A stretch of DNA of 35,654 nt from Oscillospiraceae bacterium (GCA_015068325.1 SVKQ01000006.1:1-35654); one strand, 5' to 3'. Counted from the first letter of the stretch, positions 14,949-22,792 are shown. Notes: generated from the sequence alone by a model not told the origin. Made by a program: numbers and translations.

Positions 14949-15711
14949 CATCATGACGCTGTTCCCGGACGCGGTGGAGGCCATGCTGGGCCAGTCCATC
15001 ATCGGCCGGGCCCGTGAGCGGGGCTTCGTCACCATCGAGACCCATCAGATCCGGGACTACACCACCAACAAGCAGATGCAGGTGGACGACTACCCCTACG
15101 GCGGCGGCCGGGGCGCGGTGATGCAGGCCGACCCCCTGTACCGCTGCCTGCAGCACATCCGGGAGACGGCGGGCCCGGGCCACACCGTCTACCTGTCCCC
15201 CTGCGGCCGCACCTTCGACCAGCAGGTGGCCCGGGAGCTGTACGCCGCCCATGACCACATCATCCTGGTCTGCGGCCACTACGAGGGCGTGGACCAGCGG
15301 TTCATCGACGAGTGCGTGGACGAGGAGCTGTCCCTGGGCGACTTCGTGGTCACCGGCGGCGAGATCCCGGCCATGGCGGTGGCGGACTGCCTGTGCCGCA
15401 TGGTGCCGGGCGTGCTGCCGGAGGAGAGCTGCTACACCGACGAGAGCCACTGGGACGGCCTGCTGGAGTACCCCCAGTACTCCCGCCCGGAGGTGTGGCA
15501 CGACCGGGCCGTGCCGCCGGTGCTGCTGAGCGGCCACCACGGCAACGTGGCCGACTGGCGGAAAAAGGAGAGCTACAAGCGCACCATGATCCGCCGCCCG
15601 GACCTGTTCGCCCGGTTCGACGAGAGCACCCTCACCACCAGGCACGACCGGAAGATCCTGGCCGAGGCGAAGCGGGAGCTGGCCGAGGAGCGGGAGAAGA
15701 CCCCTGAGTAG
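14938..15711 (+). CDS. trmD: tRNA (guanine-N1)-methyltransferase TrmD
   Basis: TrmD methylates G37 of tRNAs next to the anticodon using S-adenosylmethionine, which prevents +1 frameshifting. The 257-aa protein has the SPOUT trefoil-knot motifs: MQADPLY, LVCGHYEGVDQRFID and DEELSLGDFVVTGGEIPAM, then the C-terminal tRNA-binding domain (LEYPQYSRP...VLLSGHHGNVADWRKKES). It starts inside the rimM stop region. The rplS gene that often follows trmD is not present. Confidence 0.96.
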   Translation: MRIDIMTLFPDAVEAMLGQSIIGRARERGFVTIETHQIRDYTTNKQMQVDDYPYGGGRGAVMQADPLYRCLQHIRETAGPGHTVYLSPCGRTFDQQVARELYAAHDHIILVCGHYEGVDQRFIDECVDEELSLGDFVVTGGEIPAMAVADCLCRMVPGVLPEESCYTDESHWDGLLEYPQYSRPEVWHDRAVPPVLLSGHHGNVADWRKKESYKRTMIRRPDLFARFDESTLTTRHDRKILAEAKRELAEEREKTPE

Positions 15712-15741
15712 ACCGCCCGTATTTTCTGATCAGAGAGGACG

Positions 15742-16002
15742 ATGGAGATGAAACGTCTGCCGCTGCCGCTGGTGCGGTGGATCATGGCCGGCACGCTGGT
15801 GCTGGCGCTGATCGTGGCGGTGGTGCCGCCCCGGAGCACCGGCCAGATCGTAGCCGCGCTGGTCCTCATCGCGGCGGCGGAGGGCTTCGGCTATGCCTTC
15901 CTCCGCTGCCCCCACTGCGGCTGCCACCTGGGCTGGCGGCTGCGGATGGACCTGAAGCGGAGCGACCGCTGCCCCTTCTGCGGCAAGCGGCTGGAGGGCT
16001 GA
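15742..16002 (+). CDS. Small two-helix membrane protein with C-terminal zinc ribbon
   Basis: This 86-aa protein has two hydrophobic helices (about residues 12-28 and 32-52) separated by a short PPRST turn. They are followed by CPHCGCHLGW and CPFCGKR, a CxxC...CxxC zinc ribbon facing one side of the membrane. I do not recognise a named family. It is 30 bp downstream of trmD with its own site (AGAGAGGA), so it may be transcribed with rimM-trmD, and it ends before a terminator. An in-frame ATG two codons downstream is an alternative start. Confidence 0.75.
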   Translation: MEMKRLPLPLVRWIMAGTLVLALIVAVVPPRSTGQIVAALVLIAAAEGFGYAFLRCPHCGCHLGWRLRMDLKRSDRCPFCGKRLEG

Positions 16003-16037
16003 CCGCCCGGCCTGTCCCATCCTATGCACCCTCCGCG

Positions 16038-16070
16038 CCCGGTATGCCGCCGCATGCCGGGTCGTTTTCT
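16038..16070 (+). terminator. Intrinsic terminator after the zinc-ribbon gene
   Basis: A 10-bp stem with one G-U pair (16038-16047 with 16052-16061) is followed by TCGTTTTCT. It separates the rimM-trmD unit from ylxM-ffh. Confidence 0.7.
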
Positions 16071-16162
16071 GCCGCTCCGGGGCGGGGGACGTCGAAGGGC
16101 GGCGCACCGTGAAAAATCACCAAAAACGGCGGGAAAATTTTTATCTTTCGTCCAAATTCGCC

Positions 16163-16191
16163 TTGACTTTTTCCGCCCGTTCGTGTATCAT
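16163..16191 (+). promoter_or_regulatory. Sigma-A promoter of ylxM-ffh
   Basis: TTGACT (16163-16168), a 17-bp spacer and TATCAT (16186-16191) predict a start near 16198, immediately before the palindrome at 16201-16222. Confidence 0.8.
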
Positions 16192-16200
16192 AATTTGTGA

Positions 16201-16222
16201 TGTAAAGGTATATAACTTTACA
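16201..16222. promoter_or_regulatory. Palindrome TGTAAAG-N8-CTTTACA at the ylxM transcription start
   Basis: The 7-bp arms are perfect and the site sits at about +3 to +24 of the predicted ylxM transcript, a classic repressor position. The same arms and spacing recur at 8941-8962, and with one change at 8490-8511. The regulator is unknown. Confidence 0.6.
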
Positions 16223-16237
16223 GAAAGGGGGATTACC

Positions 16238-16603
16238 GTGAAGAACCAGACCTTCCGCATGACCATGCTGTACGATTTTTACGGCGAGCTCCTCACCGAG
16301 CGGCAGCGCGAGTTCTATGACCTCTACTACAACGAGGACCTGTCCCTCAGCGAGATCGCCGAGAACTACGGCATCTCCCGCCAGGGCGTCCGGGACGTGA
16401 TCGTCCGGGCCGAGGCCGTGATGACGGAGATCGAGGACAAGACCGGCATCGTCAAGCGCTTCCTGGGCCTGCGGGACCGGATCACCGCCATCGAGGAGGC
16501 CGCCGCCCGGCTGAAGGAGATCAACTTCCGCCGCTATGAGAACCCGGATCTGGACCGCCTGGCCGACGCCATCGCGTCCAACGCCGCCGCGCTGAAGGAG
16601 TAA
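16238..16603 (+). CDS. ylxM: YlxM, UPF0122 helix-turn-helix protein of the SRP operon
   Basis: This 121-aa protein has a sigma-70 region 4-like HTH (LTERQREFYDLYYNEDLSLSEIAENYGISRQGVRDVIVRAE) and a C-terminal helix. In Firmicutes YlxM is encoded beside ffh, and in streptococci it binds the SRP and modulates its GTPase cycle. The start is a GTG at 16238 behind AAAGGGGG; no ATG gives a comparable site, and the family N-terminus (KNQTFRMTMLYDFYG) fits. It ends 6 bp before ffh. Confidence 0.92.
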   Translation: MKNQTFRMTMLYDFYGELLTERQREFYDLYYNEDLSLSEIAENYGISRQGVRDVIVRAEAVMTEIEDKTGIVKRFLGLRDRITAIEEAAARLKEINFRRYENPDLDRLADAIASNAAALKE

Positions 16604-16609
16604 CGCCCC

Positions 16610-17980
16610 ATGGCCTTTGAGGGACTGAGCGAAAAACTGAGCGGCGTGTTCAAGCGCCTGCGGGGCAAGGGCCGCCTGTCGGAGAGCGACGTGCGCCTGG
16701 GCATGCGCGAGGTGCGCATGGCCCTGCTGGAGGCCGACGTCAACTACAAGGTGGTCAAGGACTTCGTGGCCTCCGTCACCGAGCGGTGCGTGGGCGCCGA
16801 CGTGCTGGACAGCCTGACCCCCGCCCAGCAGATCATCAAGATCGTCAACGAGGAGCTGACGGCGCTGATGGGCGGCACCGACGCCCGTCTGACCATGGCC
16901 TCCCGGGGCCCCACCGTGGTGATGATGGTGGGCCTGCAGGGCGCCGGCAAGACCACCAACGTGGCCAAGCTGGCCGCCTTCATGCGCCGGCAGTACGGCA
17001 AGCGCCCGCTGCTGGTGGCCTGCGACGTGTACCGTCCCGCCGCCATCACCCAGCTGCAGGTGGTGGGTCGTCAGGTGGACATCCCCGTGTTCGAGATGGG
17101 CCAGGGGGACCCGGTGGCCATCGCCCAGGAGGCGGTGCGCTACGCCCGTGACCACGGCCACGACCTGGTGTTCCTGGATACCGCCGGCCGCCTCCACATC
17201 GACGAGGCGCTGATGGACGAGCTCAAGTCCATCAAAAAGGCCGTCATGCCCACCGAGATATTGCTGGTGGTGGACGCCATGACCGGCCAGGACGCCGTCA
17301 ACGCCGCCTCCGCCTTTGACGAGGCGCTGGGCATCGACGGCGTGGTGCTGACCAAGCTGGACGGCGACGCCCGCGGCGGCGCAGCGCTGTCCATCAAGGC
17401 CGTCACCGGCAAGCCCGTCAAGTTCGCCGGCACCGGCGAGAAGCTGGACATGATCGAGGTGTTCCACCCCGACCGCATGGCCTCCCGGATCCTGGGCATG
17501 GGCGACATGCTCACCTTCATCGAAAAGGCCGAGCAGCAGTACGACGAGAAGCAGGCCGCCAAGCTGGAGGAGAAGCTGCGCAAGAACCGGCTGACCCTCA
17601 CCGACTATCTGGAGCAGATGGAGCAGCTGCAGGGCATGGGCGACCTGAGCCAGATCGCCTCCATGCTGCCGGGCAACATGGCCAAGGGCTTCGATCCCGG
17701 CCAGGTGGACGAGCGCCAGCTGATCCGCAGCAAGGCCATCATCCAGTCCATGACGCCGAAGGAGCGGGAGAATCCCCAGATCCTCAATGCCAGCCGCAAA
17801 AAGCGCATCGCCGCCGGCTGCGGGCTGCAGGTGGTGGACGTGAACCGCCTGCTGAAATCCTTTGAGATGATGCAGCAGCTGACCAAATCCCTGTCGAAGG
17901 GCCGCATGCCCAACCTGGCGGGCCTGACGGGCAGCGGGCGCAATTTCCGCGGCTTCGGCCGCAAGAAGCGCTGGAAGTGA
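16610..17980 (+). CDS. ffh: Signal recognition particle protein Ffh
   Basis: Ffh is the SRP54 GTPase that binds signal sequences together with 4.5S/6S RNA and hands ribosomes to FtsY at the membrane. The 456-aa protein has the N domain (about 1-95), the G domain with GLQGAGKTT (108-116), DTAGRLH and [10 protein letters not shown], and a Met-rich M domain (about 300-456) including LPGNMAKG and the RNA-binding [13 protein letters not shown]. It is transcribed with ylxM. No terminator is visible before rpsP, so S16 and KhpA are probably co-transcribed. Confidence 0.97.
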   Translation: MAFEGLSEKLSGVFKRLRGKGRLSESDVRLGMREVRMALLEADVNYKVVKDFVASVTERCVGADVLDSLTPAQQIIKIVNEELTALMGGTDARLTMASRGPTVVMMVGLQGAGKTTNVAKLAAFMRRQYGKRPLLVACDVYRPAAITQLQVVGRQVDIPVFEMGQGDPVAIAQEAVRYARDHGHDLVFLDTAGRLHIDEALMDELKSIKKAVMPTEILLVVDAMTGQDAVNAASAFDEALGIDGVVLTKLDGDARGGAALSIKAVTGKPVKFAGTGEKLDMIEVFHPDRMASRILGMGDMLTFIEKAEQQYDEKQAAKLEEKLRKNRLTLTDYLEQMEQLQGMGDLSQIASMLPGNMAKGFDPGQVDERQLIRSKAIIQSMTPKERENPQILNASRKKRIAAGCGLQVVDVNRLLKSFEMMQQLTKSLSKGRMPNLAGLTGSGRNFRGFGRKKRWK

Positions 17981-18095
17981 CCGGCCCGCAGCCCCGCACA
18001 GAGCGGCGCGCCGTTCCCTGCGCATATCCATACATAAGTGCTCACGCATTTATAGATACAAGAGAAAGAAAATACTTATTTTGGAGGAAAAACAC

Positions 18096-18335
18096 ATGGT
18101 CAAGATTCGTCTGAGAAGAATGGGCGCCAAGAAGGCTCCCTACTACCGCGTCGTGGTGGCGGATTCCCGCTATCCCCGTGACGGCCGCTTCATCGAGGAG
18201 CTGGGCACCTACAACCCCTGCGTCTCTCCCGCCGAGATCAAGATCGACGCCGACCGCGCCCGCGAGTGGATCGCCACCGGCGCCCAGCCCACCGACACCG
18301 TGCGCGCCCTGCTGAAGAAGGTCGACGTTCTCTGA
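18096..18335 (+). CDS. rpsP: Ribosomal protein bS16
   Basis: This 79-aa protein starts with [25 protein letters not shown] and continues with [13 protein letters not shown], the signature of small-subunit protein S16. The ATG follows TTGGAGG. The 115-bp gap after ffh is AT-rich near the gene. No convincing promoter or terminator was found in it. Confidence 0.96.
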   Translation: MVKIRLRRMGAKKAPYYRVVVADSRYPRDGRFIEELGTYNPCVSPAEIKIDADRAREWIATGAQPTDTVRALLKKVDVL

Positions 18336-18350
18336 TGCGGGGGCAAAACC

Positions 18351-18584
18351 ATGAAGGATTTGCTGCTCTACATCGCCAGGAGCCTCGTCACCCAGCCCGA
18401 TAAGGTCACCGTGACCGAGGTGGACCGGGGCGACGAGCTGACGCTGGAGCTGCGCGTGGCCCCCGAGGACATGGGGAAGGTGATCGGCCGCCAGGGCCGC
18501 ATCGCCAAGGAGATCCGCACCGTGGTGCGCTCCTATGCCCAGCGCAAGGGCGTCAAGGTCTCCGTGGACATCGTCGACGAGTGA
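18351..18584 (+). CDS. khpA: KH-domain RNA-binding protein KhpA (YlqC)
   Basis: This 77-aa single KH-domain protein has the GxxG loop in MGKVIGRQGRIAKEIRTVV. KhpA pairs with KhpB (EloR/Jag) and affects cell elongation and RNA fate in Firmicutes. It lies 15 bp after rpsP, its usual place, and is followed by a terminator. Confidence 0.92.
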   Translation: MKDLLLYIARSLVTQPDKVTVTEVDRGDELTLELRVAPEDMGKVIGRQGRIAKEIRTVVRSYAQRKGVKVSVDIVDE

Positions 18585-18596
18585 TCGCCGGACCGG

Positions 18597-18638
18597 CGGC
18601 GGAAGCGTTTTCAAAGCGCTTCCGCCGTCTTTCTTTCT
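18597..18638 (+). terminator. Intrinsic terminator of the ffh-rpsP-khpA unit
   Basis: An 11-bp stem (18597-18607 with 18617-18627) is followed by the pyrimidine run TCTTTCTTTC. Confidence 0.75.
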
Positions 18639-18649
18639 GCCCGGCGCCA

Positions 18650-18678
18650 TTGAAAAACGCGCGCCGGTGTGCTATCAT
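18650..18678 (+). promoter_or_regulatory. Sigma-A promoter of the three-gene signalling operon
   Basis: TTGAAA (18650-18655), a 17-bp spacer and TATCAT (18673-18678) lie about 50 bp before the first gene. Confidence 0.75.
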
Positions 18679-18728
18679 CGGTGTGTCGGAACTTCGCCCC
18701 GGCGGGGCGCGGAAGAGGGGGGAGGAGC

Positions 18729-20357
18729 ATGCCCTACGGCTCGAAGAACAGCGGACGGCGCGTGGCGCTGTTCGTCCTTCTCTTTTTGGCGGCCGCGGTG
18801 TGCCAGGTGTTGCCGGAGCCGCTGCTGCCCCTGCGGGGCGTGTCCGCCGTGCTGTATATCGGCGTGCTGTCCGGCTGGGCCGTGAGCCTGCGCCGCCGCA
18901 TCGTCCAGGAGACGGTCCGGCGGCCGCTGCTGGCCTCTGCTTGGCAGATGGTGCTGCTGTTCGTGCTGCGCATGTGCCGCTTTATGTACTTCGCCGGCAT
19001 GCCGGCCCTGTCCCGCTGGCTGTGGTATGCCTATTACATCCCCTTCACCGCCGTGCCGCTGCTGGCCTGGCTGACGGCCTGCCGGGCGGGCGAGGTCTCC
19101 GGCCCCTCCCGCACCGGCGAGCGGCTGCTGTGGACGGTCCAGGCGCTGCTGTGCGCGGCCGTGCTGTGCAACGACCTGCACGGGCAGGCGTTTGTCCTCT
19201 CCGACCCGTTCGGTGCCGGCGCGTATTCCCGCGGCTGGCTGTATGGCGTGGCGGTCGTCTGGTGCGTGGGCTTTACGCTGGCCGCCTTCCTCACGCTGAT
19301 GCGCCGCTGCCGTGTGTCGGCGGCCCGGCGGCTGTGGTATGTGCCGGCGGCGCCGGCGCTGCTGGCCGCGGCGCTGCTGGCCGTCTATCTGTTCCGGGGC
19401 GGCCACGCGCCCCGGGTGGGCGATGTGGCCCTCTTCCAGCTGCAGGAGGTCTTCTGCCTGCTGTATGTGACGATGTTCGAGGGCAGTATCCGCATCGGAC
19501 TGATCCCCTCCAACTCCGGCTACGACGAGCTGTTCCGGATCTCCGATGCCAACGCCTCCATCGTGGATCAGGAGGGACAGGTGATCTACCGCTCCCGCGG
19601 CACCGGCCCGGTGCGGGACAGCGGCAGCCTCCGCACCCGCACCCAGGCCATCCGTGGCGGGCATATCTTCTGGACCGAGGACCGCTCCGCCATCGCCGGA
19701 CTGAACCGGGAGCTGCAGGTGGCCGCCCAGCGGATCGAGGAGGAGAACGACCTGATCCAGCAGGAGAACGCCGTCCGGGCCGAGCGGCTCCGATACGAGA
19801 CGAAGAACCGCCTCTACGACACGATCGCCCGGGCCGTCCGCCCCCAGGTGCTGGCCATGGACGAGTTTTTCCGCAGCCCGCCGCCGGATGAGGACGCCTT
19901 CCGCACCGGGCTGATGCACGCGGCGCTGCTGGGCGCCTATGTGAAGCGCCGGGGCAACCTGATGCTGCTGGCCGACGAGTCGCCCTCCATCGCCGCCGGC
20001 GAGCTGGTGCTGGCTGTGCGGGAGTCGCTGGAATATCTGGCCCTGCGCTGCCCCTTCTGCCACGTGCAGGAGGAGGGGACCGGGGCGTGCCTGCTGCCGT
20101 CCGCGCTGGTCATCCTGGCCTACGACCTGTTCGAGGCGGTGGCCGAGTCGGTCTGGGCGGAGGGACGCGCCTGCGTGGTCTCCGTCCGCTGCGCCGGCGG
20201 CTTCGCCATGGAGGTGCAGGCCGCCGCGGACGCCTGCCCCGTCACGGATCAGTGGCGCCGGGCAGAGCTGGAGGCCCTGGGCACCGCCGTGTCCGTCCGG
20301 CGGGAGGACGACACGCTGACCGTGCGCCTCACGGCGGGAGAGGGGGCGCGGCCATGA
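18729..20357 (+). CDS. Polytopic sensor-like membrane protein with kinase-like cytoplasmic part
   Basis: This 542-aa protein has about seven hydrophobic helices in the first ~240 residues, with the layout of 7TM sensor regions. A PAS-like stretch follows (LFRISDANASIVDQEGQVIYRSRG), then a coiled coil (about 325-370, LNRELQVAAQRIEEENDLIQQEN). The C-terminal ~170 residues are arranged like a histidine-kinase core, but I see no H-box histidine followed by D/E and no clear DxGxG ATP-lid motif. It is therefore probably a non-catalytic partner. The stop overlaps the next gene's ATG (ATGA), which encodes a complete histidine kinase. A role in sensing and passing a signal to that kinase is inferred. 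The start follows GGAGGA. Confidence 0.7.
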   Translation: MPYGSKNSGRRVALFVLLFLAAAVCQVLPEPLLPLRGVSAVLYIGVLSGWAVSLRRRIVQETVRRPLLASAWQMVLLFVLRMCRFMYFAGMPALSRWLWYAYYIPFTAVPLLAWLTACRAGEVSGPSRTGERLLWTVQALLCAAVLCNDLHGQAFVLSDPFGAGAYSRGWLYGVAVVWCVGFTLAAFLTLMRRCRVSAARRLWYVPAAPALLAAALLAVYLFRGGHAPRVGDVALFQLQEVFCLLYVTMFEGSIRIGLIPSNSGYDELFRISDANASIVDQEGQVIYRSRGTGPVRDSGSLRTRTQAIRGGHIFWTEDRSAIAGLNRELQVAAQRIEEENDLIQQENAVRAERLRYETKNRLYDTIARAVRPQVLAMDEFFRSPPPDEDAFRTGLMHAALLGAYVKRRGNLMLLADESPSIAAGELVLAVRESLEYLALRCPFCHVQEEGTGACLLPSALVILAYDLFEAVAESVWAEGRACVVSVRCAGGFAMEVQAAADACPVTDQWRRAELEALGTAVSVRREDDTLTVRLTAGEGARP

Positions 20358-21640
20358 CCACCTTTGCCACGCTGTCCCCCGGCTGGCGGGGGCTGATCCT
20401 GCTGGCCAGCCTGCTGGTGCTGCTGTCCTGCATCCGCAGCCTGGCCGCCTCGCTGCGTCTGGGCGCCGGGAGCTCGGCGCTGCTGACCCGCTCGGCGCTG
20501 CTGCTGGCGGCGGTCTTCGTACTGCAGCAGACGCTGCTGGCCCGCCACGCCGGCGGCGCGCCGTCGCTGGCGTCGGTGCCGCTGGCGCTCACGCTGGCGG
20601 CGCTGGCGCTGCTGACCGTGTACACGGTGCTGCTGCGGGTGAACATCCTCCGCTGGCGGCGCACCCATATCACGCCCGACTCCGTCAAGGAGAGCTTCGA
20701 CACCCTGCCCACCGGCATCTGCTACTGTTGGCCCAACGGCCTGCCCAAGCTGGTCAACGCCCGGATGGACGAGGTCTGCCGCGCCCTGACCGGCGAGGCG
20801 CTGCTGGACGGCCGCGCTTTCTGGGCACGGCTGCAGGCGGGGGACGTGTCCGGCAGCCTCCGGGGCGGGGAGACGCCCATCTGCGTCCTGCCCTCCGGCG
20901 CGGCGATCAGCTTCCGCCGGACGGAGACGGAGCTGGCCGGCCGCCCCATCTGGCTGCTGGAGACGGCGGACGTCACCGAGGAGTACCGCCTGACCCGGGA
21001 GCTGGCGGAGAAGGAGAAGCAGGCCGGCCACCTGAACGCCCGGCTGAAGGCGCTGATGGGCACCATGGAGTACGTGGTCATGGAGCGGGAGCTGCTGGAG
21101 TTGAAGGCCGCCCTCCACGACAACGTGGGCCGGGGCCTGCTGCTGATCCGACGCTATTTGGCGCAGCCCGGCGCCGTGGACCGGCAGGAGCTGCTGTCCC
21201 TGTGGCGGCGGGACCTGCAGGCCCTAAAGAACGAGGAGCCGGAGGCCTGGCAGACACCCTATTTCGTCAGCCTGCGCCAGGCCTCGCTGCTGGGGGTGGA
21301 GGTGCGTGTCGAGGGCGAGCTGCCCCGGCAGGAGCACCTGCTGCCGGTGGTGGAGACGGCCCTGGCCACCCATGTGACCAACACTCTCCGCCACGCCGAG
21401 GGCAGCCGGGCGGTGGTCACCGTCCGGGACGAGGGGGCGCGCTATGTCCTCACCTTCACCAACGACGGCCGCCAGCCCGACGCCGACCTGCAGGAGACCG
21501 GCGGCCTGGCCAATCTGCGGCGGGAGGCGGAGTCCGTGGGCGGATCCATGGAGATCCGCACCGATGCGCGTTTGGAACTGATCCTGACATTGCCGAAGGA
21601 GGCGGATGAGCATGGCATACAGCGTGCTGATCGCGGATGA
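20354..21640 (+). CDS. Membrane-bound HisKA_3-type sensor histidine kinase
   Basis: This 428-aa protein has three N-terminal membrane helices (within about 10-97), a PAS-like segment (about 110-210, ending LLETADVTEEYRLTREL), a short coiled coil, then the H-box ELKAALHDNVGRGLLLIRRYL with phospho-acceptor His255. The ATPase part shows the N-box HVTNTLRHAEGS (N343), TNDGR (G1-like) and GGLANLR (G2-like), as in NarX/DesK-type kinases. It is translationally coupled to the membrane protein before it (4-bp overlap) and overlaps the response regulator after it by 35 bp. The expected partner is that regulator. Confidence 0.85.
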   Translation: MTTFATLSPGWRGLILLASLLVLLSCIRSLAASLRLGAGSSALLTRSALLLAAVFVLQQTLLARHAGGAPSLASVPLALTLAALALLTVYTVLLRVNILRWRRTHITPDSVKESFDTLPTGICYCWPNGLPKLVNARMDEVCRALTGEALLDGRAFWARLQAGDVSGSLRGGETPICVLPSGAAISFRRTETELAGRPIWLLETADVTEEYRLTRELAEKEKQAGHLNARLKALMGTMEYVVMERELLELKAALHDNVGRGLLLIRRYLAQPGAVDRQELLSLWRRDLQALKNEEPEAWQTPYFVSLRQASLLGVEVRVEGELPRQEHLLPVVETALATHVTNTLRHAEGSRAVVTVRDEGARYVLTFTNDGRQPDADLQETGGLANLRREAESVGGSMEIRTDARLELILTLPKEADEHGIQRADRG

Positions 21641-22235
21641 CTTCAAGATGATTCGCGAGGTGTTTGAGGAGGTGGTGGCCCAGTCGGACCGCTACGAGCT
21701 GGCGGCGTCGCTGTCCTCGGCGGCCCGGGCGGTGGATTTCTGCCGTGAGCACGCCGTGGATCTGGTGCTGCTGGACGTGCTGTTCCCCGGCGGCATGAGC
21801 GGCCTGGAGGCCGCCCGGCAGATCAAGGCCCTGCGGCCGGCGGCGAAGCTCCTGGTGGTCACCTCCATGCCGGAGGTGTCCTACATCCGCCAGGCCCGGG
21901 AGATCGGCGTGGACAGCTTCTGGCACAAGGAGGTGCAGGAGCAGCCCATCCTGGAGATCATGGACCGCACCATGGCCGGCGAGTCGGTCTATCCCGACGC
22001 GGTGCCGGCGGTGATGCTGGGCAGCATCCCCAGCACCGGCCTCACCGACCGGGAGCTGGAGGTACTGCGGGAGCTGGTGCGGGGCCTCACCAACCAGCAG
22101 ATCGCCGACGCCCTGGGGATCACCGAGCGCACCGTGCGCATGCATCTGGAGAACATGCTCTCCAAGACCGGCTTCCAGAGCCGTCTGGAGTTGGCGGTGC
22201 GGGCCCGGGGCACCGGCCTCATCATCAATGACTGA
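21606..22235 (+). CDS. NarL/FixJ-type response regulator (REC-LuxR HTH)
   Basis: This 209-aa protein has a receiver domain (about 4-120) with acidic pocket D11/D12, phospho-acceptor D57 (LLDVLFPGG), T86 and K108. A C-terminal LuxR-type helix-turn-helix follows (TDRELEVLRELVRGLTNQQIADALGITERTVRMHLENMLSKTGFQSR). The likely kinase is the product of the overlapping upstream gene. A second ATG two codons in is equally well spaced from GGAGG. The nearest downstream target candidate is the long leader and surface-fibre operon beginning after the terminator at 22269. Confidence 0.92.
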   Translation: MSMAYSVLIADDFKMIREVFEEVVAQSDRYELAASLSSAARAVDFCREHAVDLVLLDVLFPGGMSGLEAARQIKALRPAAKLLVVTSMPEVSYIRQAREIGVDSFWHKEVQEQPILEIMDRTMAGESVYPDAVPAVMLGSIPSTGLTDRELEVLRELVRGLTNQQIADALGITERTVRMHLENMLSKTGFQSRLELAVRARGTGLIIND

Positions 22236-22268
22236 CCCTCCCTCGCGAGCCCGACGCACATCCGCTCC

Positions 22269-22303
22269 GCGGCGGACGCCCACCCGGTGTCCGCCGCTTT
22301 TTT
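22269..22303 (+). terminator. Intrinsic terminator of the signalling operon
   Basis: A 12-bp stem with one G-U pair (22269-22280 with 22286-22297) is followed by TTTTTT. Confidence 0.9.
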
Positions 22304-22512
22304 GAAATTTTTCCGCAGAAAAAATCGGCCCGACCTGTCAATTACGCCGTACCCGTCCCGGCAAAAATCCGTATAATATACATGGATTTATATAGAATAG
22401 GGAGATCGTATCCGCTGCCGCCGCGCCCGAGGACGGCCTGTCAGAAGGATATTTAATCTTCCGATCAAATCGATTCGTTTTCGTTATATCCAAAAAAAAA
22501 TAGTAAACGGTC

Positions 22513-22541
22513 TTGCATTTTTTCCGGTTTTATTGTATGAT
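22513..22541 (+). promoter_or_regulatory. Sigma-A promoter P1 of the surface-fibre operon
   Basis: TTGCAT (22513-22518), a 17-bp spacer and TATGAT (22536-22541) would give a 5' leader of about 245 nt. Confidence 0.7.
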
Positions 22542-22555
22542 GCAACAGAATAGGA

Positions 22556-22574
22556 TTAGTGTGGCGTTAGTGTG
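22556..22574. repeat. Tandem direct repeat TTAGTGTG x2, 11-bp period
   Basis: TTAGTGTG occurs at 22556-22563 and 22567-22574, one helical turn apart, directly after the predicted start of transcription. The spacing suits a regulator that binds head to tail on one DNA face, but this is not proven. Confidence 0.5.
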
Positions 22575-22712
22575 CGTTCCAATGTCCGGCGGCCGGTCAG
22601 GCCGGGGGGGGGCGGAGGTATGCCGCGCTTTGCGTTGTCCGGCGCCTGTCGGCGACGGATATCCGGCAAAAGTTTTTTCAAAATGACGCAAAGTTTACCG
22701 GATTATTGACGC

Positions 22713-22739
22713 TTGTTTTGACGGTGGGCCTGTTACAAT
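22713..22739 (+). promoter_or_regulatory. Possible second promoter P2 (extended -10)
   Basis: TGTTACAAT supplies an extended -10 (TACAAT at 22734-22739). The -35-like TTGTTT (22713-22718) has a short 15-bp spacer, so confidence is modest. Confidence 0.4.
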
Positions 22740-22792
22740 GGCATCACAAGAGCGGAAAGGGGTACCCGCCCGGGAGAGGAGCGTGCAGCGGC

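Larger units (their letters stand above)
22304..22792 (+). other. 489-bp non-coding leader/promoter region of the surface-fibre operon
   Basis: This stretch is AT-rich at first (an isolated TATAAT at 22372-22377 without a good -35, and a nine-A run near 22492). It then holds the promoter 22513-22541, tandem direct repeats at 22556-22574, a GC-rich structured part (about 22590-22660), GGCAAA and GACGCAAAG elements (22665-22693), and a second possible -10 at 22734-22739. No convincing gene is present. Its size and structure suggest regulated expression. Confidence 0.6.

Noticed and set aside
16022-18049. Long minus-strand open frame opposite ylxM-ffh
   Set aside because: It is a shadow of ffh: His/Leu/Gly-rich composition with no motif.
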